Shown here one piece after another: positions 20,738 through 30,668 of a stretch of DNA of 64,000 bases. The translations under genes and the position numbers were made by a program. Source of the DNA: Brachionus koreanus (Eukaryota > Rotifera > Eurotatoria > Ploima > Brachionidae). The stretch spans positions 214,816 through 278,815 of the forward strand of contig PJRA01000420.1 in assembly GCA_016987375.1 (NCBI GenBank). Reading direction: 5' to 3'. The notes below the pieces were generated by a model that was not told the DNA's origin, made no database searches, and worked only from the letters and a program-made list of their open reading frames with translations. The first letter of the stretch is position 1. Each line of letters starts with the position of its first letter.

Positions 20738-21785
20738 ATGTTCGGAGCCGTGAGTCTTATGACCCCTGTTTAGTAAGTTGCTTATAAAAAAAAATGCACA
20801 TTTAAAATTTAAAGTTGCTTTTAGCACCCAAGCCCGTGGCTATGCCACACTCAAAGACAGTAAGAAATTTTTTTTTGTTTGACCATCAAACGGTCTAAAT
20901 CATGTCGTTTAAGTCAGCATGCGCCTCAAGTCGGTTAAAAACATTCAAAAAATTACCAAATCTATGAAGATGGTCAGTGCTGCCAAGTACGCCAAGGCTG
21001 AGAAAGACTTGAAAGCGACTCGTCCCTATGGTGAAGCAACGGGTGTTTTTAACGAGCAAGCCGAGGTTTCCTCTGAGCCAGAAAACGTCAAAAAGCATTT
21101 GATTGTTGCTGTTACATCTGACAGAGGTTTGTGCGGTGCCATCCACACTTCTATTGTCAAAGCTGTCAAGTCTCTTTTGGCTGAGGAAAAAGTTCAAAAT
21201 CTTGACACCAAAATTGTCTGCATTGGTGACAAGTCAAAGAGCATGCTTCAACGAGTGTTTGCCAACAATATCCTATTCTCTGTAAACGATGTTGGCAAAA
21301 AAAATGTGACTTTTTTGGACGCCTCGTTGATTGCCAATTCTATTCTCAACTCCGGCTACGAGTTCGATTCAGGTGAAATACTTTACAACAAATTCAAAAC
21401 AGTTATATCCTATACCACCACTAAACAACCGTTCTATTCAAGCACTTTGATCAACAGTGCAAAAAATATTGGTCTCTATGATTCCTTAGATGCTGAGACC
21501 CTCAGATGTTACCAAGAGTACCAATTGGCCAGCATGATATTCTATGCTCTTAAGGAAAATTCGACCAGCGAGCTTAGCTCTCGTATGAGTGCTATGGACA
21601 ATGCCAGCAAGAATGCCGGTATTTTTATAGAAAAAATTTGAAAAAAAATTTTTTTATATTAAATTTTTTTAGGTGAAATGATTGACAAATTGACTTTGTA
21701 CTATAACCGTACCAGACAGGCTGTCATTACCAGAGAATTGATCGAAATTATTTCTGGTGCATCGGCTTTGGATGCCAAAGAATAA
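20738..21785 (+). CDS. ATP5F1C: ATP synthase F1 gamma subunit, mitochondrial (four exons)
   Basis: Exons 20738-20772, 20825-20859, 20914-21618 and 21673-21785, with GT-AG introns of 52, 54 and 54 bp, give 295 residues. The central rotor shaft of complex V couples c-ring rotation to catalysis. Presequence [19 protein letters not shown] precedes [20 protein letters not shown], the conserved start of mature gamma. [14 protein letters not shown] and the C-terminal coil [20 protein letters not shown] (exon 4) are diagnostic. The first two exons are only 35 bp each. The acceptor of exon 3 is the AAG at 20911-20913, which restores KDIS; using the CAG four bases later would break the frame. Confidence 0.95.
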
Positions 21786-23210
21786 AGTCATCAATCATAG
21801 TTCTATTCGTTAAAGATTTATTTAAATAAAAAAAAAAGCTTTTTTTTCTTCAAACAAAAAAAAGACTCCGATTAAACTAACTTGGAATAAAATAGATTAA
21901 TAAAAAAATTATTTTCTTTTTATTTGATTATTTAATTTTATTAAATTAGCCTGAGATAAAATTTGGTTAAAAAAAAAACAATATCCTTATGTCTTTATAG
22001 CCCATCGGTTATTAGATAAAATTATTATTTTTTTTGAAGATTAGATGAAACAGATACTCTTTTATTTGTAAATTTATTATTTAAATAAGTTGAATAAAAA
22101 AAAATTTCTAATCATAAATATATTTTAAAAACAAAATAAATAAAATAATAAAGATAATAAAAAATGATTTTATTAATTATAATTTTCACTTTATGGGACC
22201 GAATTGTAGTTTGAATTAGAGTCCGATTTCTCAACCGAGTGAATTCCTAGAATCCAGTGTGGAAAAATTCAGAATAACTAAGTCAATAAAGCATGTGTCT
22301 GAGTCAATTTGTGTAAAAAATATTTGATAATTAAAGATAATTTTATTGATGTTTCTTATTTATAATTCAGAAATATTGGCCGTTAAAGTGTAATTGAAAT
22401 GCACACCTGTGAAGCATGGAAACAAACCATTTATTTATATTTAGCCCAACACAAATGCTTTTACATTAAAACGATAACTTACTTAATTCTTTGATTCTTG
22501 CAAAAATACCAAAAATTTGCCAAAAGACCGTATTAAAAAAGTATTAAATAGAGAATTAGTGTAAATTTTTTTTATTTTTTTTTGAAAATGCATTAAAATT
22601 TTAATCTATCTTGATGATTTTGACCCAATTTCGTAGTCTAGTTCTTCAATTTTGCAACTCAGAAGTCCAATTCAACAAGTCATTCCAGATCACGATGATG
22701 CTGAATATTTTGAGCAACCATCAAACGATGCGGTATTCTTTGTCCGAGTAAAAATCCTCCAGCTTTGAACAGTAATTACTGTGAAACTACTGTGAAATTT
22801 CAATCTTTTTTGTGACAGATAAAATATTTGATAATTAATAAAAATTTATCATACTTTAAATAATTCTGTGATAATTACAATTTTACTGTAATATTTTTTA
22901 TGACAAATAAATTCATTTATGTGACAATTTAATTTTTTGTAAGTGATATTTTTATATATTCTCTTTAGGAAAATAAATTGTTAGAGCTCAACAATTATTA
23001 AATAAACTAATCCCATTATAGGCCATCTTATAAACAAGAAAATGCATTGTTATTTATAGTATTTTTATTATTAATTTCAAAATTAAAAAATCAATTTGCT
23101 GAAAAAATTCTGATGTCACTTGAACAAAAGTTAAGTTAATTGTTCTCAAAATACAAAGCAAACAAAGCTTAAAATAATTTTTAACAGAAATTCTTCAAAA
23201 AATTTAAAAA
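21786..23210. other. Intergenic stretch
   Basis: Mostly A/T-rich. On the plus strand at about 22640-22765 a short frame reads QLRSPIQQVIPDHDDAEYFE then QPSNDAVFFVRVKILQL. It is coding-like but has an in-frame stop upstream and no visible gene structure, so it may be a relic. Nothing else is recognisable. Confidence 0.45.
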
Positions 23211-24026
23211 ATGTTTTCACGACCAGTTCTATCAAGACATGGCTGCATTTTGTCTGTAAAAAGATATCAAAATACTTCGTCTAAAGAAGTGGATTTTAAA
23301 ACAGAAGATTTAGAAGATGATCCTGTGGCTGAATTTGAGCCTAATATACCTGAAGCCGAAGAGGCCGTAGAACGAGCTGAGAAATTTCGCCAGTATGTCG
23401 AGTCTAAACGAGATGTTAGCCGCTTTCCGCGTGTCAGCGTCTTCAACAAACACAAAAAGAAACTTCCAACCTATTCGGACCGTGAAGCGGACATTTTAAA
23501 ATCGGAAAATTACTTTAGAAAGTTGTATGCTCGTTTCGGAAAAGAGTCCGGAATCGAGCCTGGTCTTGCTTGGCCGTCGCGTCAACAACTCCAACAAATT
23601 ATCAACGAAGAAAAAGAATATGATTTGACTTTAGAAGAAAAAGTCAGCATATTGGTACAGCGCAAGAGTGATCAATTGAATTCATATGAAAAATTGGTCA
23701 AAGACACTGATGATGCGTTGAAAAAAATGCCGACCAACATTGACAGTTTTTATCAGCGTATTCTAAAACGTGAAAAATCAGATAAAGAAAAAGAGGCTAA
23801 AAAACAGGAGGTGCTCGATCAGGCCAGAGAATTCTATGGCTATGAGGTGGACTTGAGAGATCCGAGAATACAGGAAATGATCAAAAAGTTTCAAGAAGAA
23901 AGAAAAGCAATCGAAAAAGCCAAGAAAAAAGAGGAAGAAAAAAAACGAGCTCAGTCATTGCAATTGCAGCAAAAATTAAAGCAAGCCGACAAAATTCTGA
24001 GTGAAACATCTGATCAAACAAAATAA
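23211..24026 (+). CDS. GADD45GIP1: Mitochondrial large-ribosomal-subunit protein mL64 (GADD45GIP1/CRIF1)
   Basis: Intronless, 271 residues. The basic N-terminus MFSRPVLSRHGCILSVKRYQ looks like a mitochondrial targeting peptide. The region ENYFRKLYARFGKESGIEPG followed by LAWPSRQQLQ is the family hallmark, and the rest is a long charged helix/coiled coil (about 165-265), as in CRIF1, which sits near the mitoribosome exit tunnel and aids insertion of OXPHOS subunits. A pyrimidine-rich acceptor-like ttttaacag 24 bp upstream suggests the 5' UTR may be spliced. In mammals a nuclear role has also been proposed; nothing here tests that. Confidence 0.87.
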   Translation: MFSRPVLSRHGCILSVKRYQNTSSKEVDFKTEDLEDDPVAEFEPNIPEAEEAVERAEKFRQYVESKRDVSRFPRVSVFNKHKKKLPTYSDREADILKSENYFRKLYARFGKESGIEPGLAWPSRQQLQQIINEEKEYDLTLEEKVSILVQRKSDQLNSYEKLVKDTDDALKKMPTNIDSFYQRILKREKSDKEKEAKKQEVLDQAREFYGYEVDLRDPRIQEMIKKFQEERKAIEKAKKKEEEKKRAQSLQLQQKLKQADKILSETSDQTK

Positions 24027-24252
24027 TTGTTTTAAATAAAATAGAATAAAAATTTAATTTTTAATTAATTTAAATAAAAAAAAATTAGAAAAAGAAATTT
24101 CAACTGACCCTGGTAATTTTTTTGTTTCATGTCAAATAAAAAAAATAAAAACTAGAATAACTTGAATATTTTAAATATTTTAGTCTAAAATTAAATGGAA
24201 TATAAAAATATATTTTATTTAAATTAAAATTTATTAATTTAAAAATTAGAAA

Positions 24253-24674
24253 ATGATAAAAAAAATTGTTTTGGTTTTATTGCCATTGATAATAAATTGC
24301 CGTAATTTTTATAATTTTTAAATAAAATTTAATTATTTAAAAAAAATGAAATAAATTTAGAAAATGTGACCCGTAAATTAGTGCTTGCGCCTCTAACCGA
24401 AAGCTCTGTTACTTTAAAAGTGTCTCCAATACCACGTCTTCCAGTTGATCTAAAACCCCAAGTGCTACCCGATGGTGAGAATAAAAATAAATTTAAAAAA
24501 AAACTTTTTTTTCATTTTTTATAAGCTCGATCAGTTGAGCAAATAGTCCGCATGAGAGTGCTCAATCCCGATGTAACCATTTCTAAAAATAAATCTGTTC
24601 TGCTTGCACCTATTGGAAATTTAAACAATCAAAAATTTCATTTAAAATGTTTTTATATTTTAAATCAAAAATAA
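24253..24674 (+). CDS. Small secreted protein, three exons, no recognised family
   Basis: I join exons 24253-24301, 24361-24474 and 24526-24674 across GT-AG introns of 59 and 51 bp. The total of 312 nt is an exact 103-residue frame plus stop. Exon 1 encodes a textbook signal peptide (MIKKIVLVLLPLIINC); exons 2 and 3 encode QNVTRKLVLAPLTESSVTLK, VSPIPRLPVDLKPQVLPD, then ARSVEQIVRMRVLNPDVTIS and KNKSVLLAPIGN. One N-glycosylation sequon (NVT) and only one Cys after the signal peptide. LVLAPL and VLLAPI bracket the protein like a degenerate repeat. Intron sizes and phases fit the other genes here. The stop lies 73 bp from the convergent ELOVL stop. I do not recognise the family; function unknown. 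Confidence 0.6.
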
Positions 24675-24747
24675 AATAAAGAAATTTTCAAATTTAATTT
24701 TATTAAAATTAATAATTAAAGCTAGGCTAAATTAAAATAAATTAAAT

Positions 24748-25762
24748 TTATTCGGCTTTTTTCGCTTTTTGTTTATTGTTTTCAAAATATTTTTTTTTGT
24801 CTTCTTTTATTAAATTATTGTTCAAATCTTTTGTTTGATTTTTTCTACGCTTGGCATCATTTGTTTTTTTGATGTACTCATGAATATAGAAATTACCGAA
24901 TAAGACTAACATGATGACCATGTAGGTAGAAAGCAGTATTTGACCCCACATGGGAAACGAGCATTTACCACTCATAGTCAAATAAATTCCATTCATTGTA
25001 TGAGTGAAAGTGATAACAAACTGAACAAGTTGAAATGTTGTGATGTACTTTTTCCACCATAGTTTGTCCTTGAGGCTCGGAATAACCGAAAAAGCGTAGT
25101 ACGTATACATAAACACATGAACTACACAATTAAGCGCGGCACCAAAATAAGCCTGGCCTGCTGGTATCCAGCTAATCACAACCCACCAAATCATCAACTT
25201 AAAAATTGAAATTAATACAAAAAAATACACTGCATGGTTGCAAATTTACCATGGTCGAATGATGAAACACATGTAAAAATGTAACCTGATTGAAGCGCTT
25301 TCTGATTATCATCCAAAATGTGTCCAAAAATTCAATTGCTTTGGAAAAAAAGTACCACCATAAGGCTTTGGTAACTCGAGTCTCTTCTGGCTTGTGGTTT
25401 ATTTCACCACATGCATAATTGTAGCCTGATTGATAGACTCCGACCACTATTTCAATAAACATGTAAGCTGATAAAAGAACTAGGCCAAAGTTGTAAGCGA
25501 ACAAAATCCAAGATGGAACTTTAATCTCTGGCAAATAGCTCATGATGCGCTTGCCAGTCAGCACCATCAGCAGATAAGCCGTGACCAAATATAGCACTGG
25601 TGTTGGATCATTCCAAACTAGTGGCAGATTATTTGTGCGCGGATCTTTAATAATTAATTGAATTAAAAAGAAATTTTTTTTCTTAATTTTGGTCTTAGTA
25701 CCTGTTTTGGTTAGAGCGTCTTGATAAAACAAGTTCCATTTATGGATCAAAGTCTCATTCAT
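24748..25762 (-). CDS. Very-long-chain fatty acid elongase (ELOVL4-like), three exons
   Basis: Exons 25762-25702, 25644-25250 and 25197-24748 with introns of 57 and 52 bp give 301 residues. ELOVL proteins in the ER membrane perform the first condensation (malonyl-CoA plus acyl-CoA) of fatty-acid elongation. Visible family blocks: KALWWYFFSKAIEFLDTFWM, the histidine box HVFHH (145-149) with FLHVFHHSTM, GAALNCVVHVFMYTYYAFS and several membrane helices. The intron after HHSTM falls inside this core. The C-terminal tail is Lys-rich (KQKAKKAE), in keeping with an ER-retrieval signal. The ELOVL4/7/1 side of the family fits better than ELOVL3/6 because the residue before the HVFHH box region follows the QVTFLH pattern; the exact subtype is uncertain. 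Confidence 0.92.
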
Positions 25763-26910
25763 TTTTTCTAAATTTTTTTTTAATTATAAACTAGCAAAAA
25801 AAATAAGTAAAAATTCAAAGAACGCTTTCTCTCTCTCTTTTTTTTTTTTATTTAAGAAATAGAAATGCGAGAAAAATTTTTTCTTTTTAAACTGTGGTTT
25901 AAAAATGGGACTGACAAAATTAAAAAGTTAAAGTGATGTCAGAGCTTGATGAATTATCAATTTTTGTTTTTTTCTCAAAGTTAAATAAAATTGATCGTAT
26001 GACTTTTTTTTAACCTATTTTAAAATTAAATAAAGAAGTCACACATCACTGATAATTTAGTTTATAAAAAAGAAAAAAAACAAAATAAAAATTTATTGTC
26101 TTGTCTAAAAATCAATAATTTATTTTATATCTAAAATTATGTGATTATTGATTAAAATGAAAAGGAATTATTACTGAATAAGAAAAAATATGTGTCGAAT
26201 AGATTTTATTTTAATTATATTATGAAAATTATCTAATTAAAAATATATGTTTATTTTACTAGCTACGCAAAGTTACGGAAAATTACGTGCAACATTTTAA
26301 TTATCAAGAAGAAACAAAGCGTTGTTTTATTTTTTGTCTTGGAGGTTTGTGTCTTAGATAAGATCAATGAAACAATGAAACTAAAGCTTTTTTTGTGTTC
26401 AGACATTATCGTATGACATTTATATTTTTTTTCTAATCAAACACATTGTTATCTTATAAAAAATAAAATAAAAATTTTTTTTCATTTTTTTTTGCTTTAA
26501 AAATTTATTTCCAAATATTTTATTTGTGAAAATGTTTAAAAAAAATTTGATCATTTTTTATTATTTATTACATTAAGTTATTAATATTTTTTATATAAAT
26601 GAGAATTCAATTTTGTTCATACACAAATCCAGTGCCAATATTTACACAATTTTAAATATTAAACAAATTTCAAATTAAAGCCAACATAAAATTGAATAAA
26701 AATTATTCTAAACTAACCTTTAGATTTTTATAATTTTGAAGATAAAATAGAAAATATTCAAATTTGAGCATCAGATTTAGAACATGTATTAAAAATTGTC
26801 TTACAACTACTTACGTGTTCGGGCTGAAAACAAACTTTATTTTGAAATCTAAAAATAATAATTTTAAATATTTGATGAAAAAATAATTTTGATCCTATTT
26901 AGTTGAGAAA
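25763..26910. other. Divergent intergenic region
   Basis: Lies between the ELOVL gene (-) and the SLC17-like gene (+), so it should hold both promoters. It begins with a pyrimidine-rich tract ending in CTCTCTCTC. Acceptor-like ctatttag occurs 10 bp before the transporter ATG, so a non-coding first exon is possible. No other feature is visible. Confidence 0.5.
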
Positions 26911-28177
26911 ATGCTCATAAGCACATCGAAAACAGTTGCTTTATGTTCATTTTCGAACTTGATAAACGCGGCCGACAGAGCCATAATGCCGCTAGCAGTG
27001 CTTCAAATGGGTTCGGAGTTCAAATGGGACATGCACGCACAGGGATGGCTCTTGTCCGCATTTCCAATCGGCTACTTGAGCAGCCAGATAATTGGTGCCA
27101 AATTTTCAAAGAAATTCGGAGGCAAGAACGTGCTCACATTTGCAGTTCTTTTCTGGTCCATGTTGACATTTTTGACTCCTCTATTCGCCTATTCATACAG
27201 CACACTAATCACATCGAGAATATTGCTCGGCATAGCCGAGGGTCTCGGTCTGCCGGCAGTGGTGCAAATTTTTTCCACATGTGTGCTTGCTGACGAGAGA
27301 TCGCGAGCTTTCGGATACCTGGTCGCCTTTGGCAGCATAGGTCAAACACTGGCCGCTTTCATCTGTCCACATCTTAGCTGGAGATGGATGTTCTTGCTGT
27401 TTGGCTCATCTGGCTTCATCTGGGTCTTTGTGTGGATATTTTCATTCAAAGAAATAAGAATAATTACCGAGGATGATGATTTTATAATTATTCCGCCCAA
27501 GTTAACCACCCGCACCAGATGGTACGACTATTTCAAACATTCACAGCTATGGTCAATTTATCTAGCACACTTTTCCATGAGCTGGACTAGTAATATAATA
27601 ACTAATTGGGTGCCGTTTTATTTGGCCAAATATCTTGGTGTCAGCGCCACGGCCTTGTCATTTACAGCTGTTCCATATGTAATAAACTCTTTTGCGGGTA
27701 TATTGGCAGGACATTTGGCTGATTCGTTAATCATGGGAAATTGGACAGTGCTTTCAGTGAGACGACTTATGACTACTTTGGGTCTTGTTGTGCCTGGTTT
27801 ATGTCTAATTTTGTTTATTAGCTTAGACAATTTAGTTCTAGCCTTCACGTAAGATAAGAAAAAATTTTTTATTTTTTTTTATTTTTAATTTTAATTTTAA
27901 TCCAAGTGTTATTTCGATTTGTATGGCGTTCCTGGCGTGCAATTCGTGCGGCCATTTAGCTAACCACTTGGATGTAGCGCCAAATTCAAGCGCTATCACG
28001 TTTGGTATATCTAACACAATAGCGACTGTGCCTGGCATATTCATTGGGCCGTTGACGGCTGAGCTTGTGGTAAAATCGGGCGGTAGATGGCTCCCAGTTT
28101 TTATGATCGCTGCTTTGGTCAATTTTGTCGGCTCAATTATCTACTATTCTCACAGTGGCTCTTCCCAGATTATTTGA
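26911..28177 (+). CDS. SLC17-type anion/organic-anion transporter (MFS), two exons
   Basis: Exons 26911-27848 and 27907-28177 joined over a 58-bp intron (AC|T) give 402 residues. Major-facilitator protein of the SLC17/anion:cation symporter branch. SRILLGIAEGLGLPAVVQIF matches the SLC17 R-x-x-x-G-x-x-E-G-x-x-x-P signature after helix 3-4, with GKNVLTFAVLFWSMLTFLTP before it and a second MFS half starting near the W-Y-D-Y-F-K-H linker. SLC17 members carry phosphate, sialic acid, glutamate or nucleotides. The overall pattern is closest to my memory of SLC17A9 (vesicular nucleotide transporter), but I cannot fix the substrate. The protein is compact: the N-terminus has hardly any cytosolic tail before helix 1. 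In-frame stops lie upstream of the ATG. Confidence 0.83.
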
Positions 28178-28589
28178 TCAAATAGGAACAAATCTGATTT
28201 TTTTAGTAACTTTTTTTTTACAGACAATAAAACAATTATTTTTTCTGTTAATAATATTGTTAAAATTTAAAATTTTATAAAAATTAAATTAAATTTTTCA
28301 ATATTTTATTTTATTTAAATTATTTTAAAATTAAATGAGAAATGCGGCTAGCAAATCTTTGAAGAATTTTGGAAAGGTGAATTTTTGTTGTTGTTAATAA
28401 TAACAAATAACAAATAATATTAATCAAGGCTAGCACTATAAATAAATAATCAGCTGTAATTGTCAAAGTTTAGACTTTGACTTGTTGGATAAAAATTTAA
28501 ATAGTACAATTCATGACTTTGTAGCTTCAAGTAATTATTTAAAGAAATTTATTATTAAATAAAAAAATTTATTTTTGAAATAATTATCA

Positions 28590-28810
28590 TTTTATTTCTT
28601 GGTTTTTAAGTAGTAGTAGTAAAATAGAACAGCAAGTTGAACTATAGCAACTTCAAGTAGTAGTTTTCCTTTAGGGCTGTAGATGTCGCTTCAATAAAAA
28701 TAATCCTTCATCCAGGCGTCCAGTTTTGTCTTAAAACTTGTTAAACTCTGTGCATTTACAAAATATGTTGGTAGTTTGTTCCAATTTTTCACAACCTATG
28801 TTTTTCAGGG
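28590..28810 (-). mobile_element. LINE 3' end, copy A
   Basis: Minus-strand frame 28795-28691 reads VVKNWNKLPTYFVNAQSLTS then FKTKLDAWMKDYFY and a stop. This is the C-terminal signature (W-N-x-L-P … S-F-K-x-x-L-D) of CR1/jockey-type non-LTR elements. It is followed by a 3' UTR-like stretch and an A/T tail near 28560-28600. The frame is open over all 35 codons, so the copy is fairly young, but it is 5'-truncated. Confidence 0.75.
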
Positions 28811-28811
28811 A

Positions 28812-29660
28812 ATTTTATTTTTATTTATTATTTATTTATTTATTAAATATGAACAAAAGTAAAAAAAGACAACAGTCTATCTGGTATATTGTTTATTAGT
28901 TAACTTTTTATTAGTTAAGGACTCCATAATAATTTTATCATGGAATCCGCTTTAAAAAGAAAAAAAAGAAAAATACAAATAATTAGAAATATAAAAGAAA
29001 GAATTTATATAATTAAATAAAATATTAAAAATATTTTAATTATCATTGTATTCAAATTTTCAATTATATAGAAATTTTTTTAAAGAGAAAATATTCATAT
29101 TTGTATTAAATTCTTTTGGAAAAAAACTATTAATAAATTTAGTAAAAATATATCCAAATGTTGTTTCACCAAATTTTCGCTGTGAATGGCTGGTTCAATA
29201 AGATGAGTTTTGTTATCTGATATCATATTTTCTTTTCTCAGTATTTAGACAAGGCTCATTCACAAGATTTGCTATTTCTAGTTTGTTAAAAATCTTCAAC
29301 ATCTGAATAAGGTCGCCTCTCTGCCTTCTTATTTGAGGTTGGTAAGATCCATTTTATTCAATCTGTCAATATAACTTAATTTTCTCAGGTCCGGTGCCAG
29401 TTTTGTAGCTCTTCTTTGAACCTTTCCCAATTTGTTTATATCTTTTACACAGTAAGGATGTCAAGAGCTAATCGCGTACTCTAGATGTGGTCTAATAAGT
29501 GATTTGTATAAAAGTGTAGTGTTGTGTTTGTTTAGAAATTTAAATGATTTTTTGATTAAGCCTAACATTCTGCTTGCTTTTGCAGCACTTTGTCTAACTT
29601 GAACATCGAATTTCATTTCATATTTCAAGATACCGTTCACATACGGTTTTAGTTTTATTT
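28812..29660 (-). mobile_element. LINE 3' part, copy B, with AAAT tail
   Basis: Minus-strand reading reveals FDVQVRQSAAKASRMLGLIK, KSFKFLNKHNTTLLYKSLIR, PHLEYAISS-stop-HPY, then KVQRRATKLAPDLRKLSYID RL. This is the conserved region following the palm of LINE reverse transcriptases (L-Y-K-S-L-I-R-P-H-L-E-Y … Q-R-R-A-T-K). Stops and frameshifts are present. The 3' end is marked by TAATAAATAAATAAATAATA-type repeats at about 28815-28850, directly abutting copy A. Confidence 0.8.
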
Positions 29661-30668
29661 TAAGTTAATGAAAATTCTTGTGATTAGAAGTGGATCTAAT
29701 TTCGAAATTATGATTAAAGAAATCAATGGTCTGATCAATGTCAAGCAGCTAAGCCATTCTTAAAAAGAGAAGATTTTGATAAAGAGGTAATTCAATTATT
29801 ATATAGAAAAATTTTTTCTTTCCCATTGTCAATCCATGTAATTTGTTCAGAAGAGTTTTAAAAATAAACATATTTGATTTTAATTTTTTTTTCAAATTCT
29901 TTGAAATTTTTTATATATTTTAATTTATGAAATTAATTTTTCGAAAAAAATCAATGCATACCCTACATTTTGGTGCTTTGTTCAGCGTCATTTAACTAAT
30001 AAGAAATATAGAAATAATTAGAATTTAGTTAAATAGTGTCAAAATTTAAAATTTTAATTTTTTTTTTATTAATAAAAATCTTTTTACATTAAATAAAAAC
30101 TAGAATCCAAAATGAATTGTTTCAATTACAATAATTTAATCGTTTAAACACTATACAATTTTTTAACTAAACTCAAAACGATTTCTTGATACTTTTAATA
30201 TAATTTCAATATTTATTAAGTTTCATAAGTGTTTTTGATCAATTGATTAATAATTAATTTGATAAAAAAATCTATATTAATTAGAAATGTTTATCATTTA
30301 TTCTTATTACTTTTCCAATAATTGAGAAAATGTCTTGTCGAAAAACTTTTTTTTGTTTTTAAAACTCATGAAACTTAACGTGACTTAAAATTACCTAATC
30401 AAAACAAAAGCTTGAGGGATGAATCAACTGAATCATTTGAAGACAATTTTTGGTTTTTATCACGCAAAGCTATTAATTAGTTTGTCAGAACATTTAAATT
30501 TTGGTGAGAAAAATCAAGAAATAAATTAATAACTTATTTAAATTAATTGAAATCAAATAAATATTTTTCTTTTAAATTCAAGCTAACTTAGGAACTTTTT
30601 ATTTCTTTTCTAGAATTTACTAAATGTTTTAAATGCTGAAAAGTTATCAATAAAATTAAAAAAAAAAT

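Larger units (their letters stand above)
28178..30668. other. Intergenic region with two LINE relics
   Basis: Contains two adjacent dead LINE ends on the minus strand (28590-28810 and 28812-29660). A short exon-like ATG…GGAAAG|GTGAAT at 28335-28376 has no visible partner exon. The remainder (29660-30668) is A/T-rich; the DEG/ENaC promoter should lie at its right end. Confidence 0.5.

Noticed and set aside
28335..28376. Possible first exon MRNAASKSLKNFGK ending at GTGAAT
   Set aside because: No in-phase partner exon could be found before the next gene.
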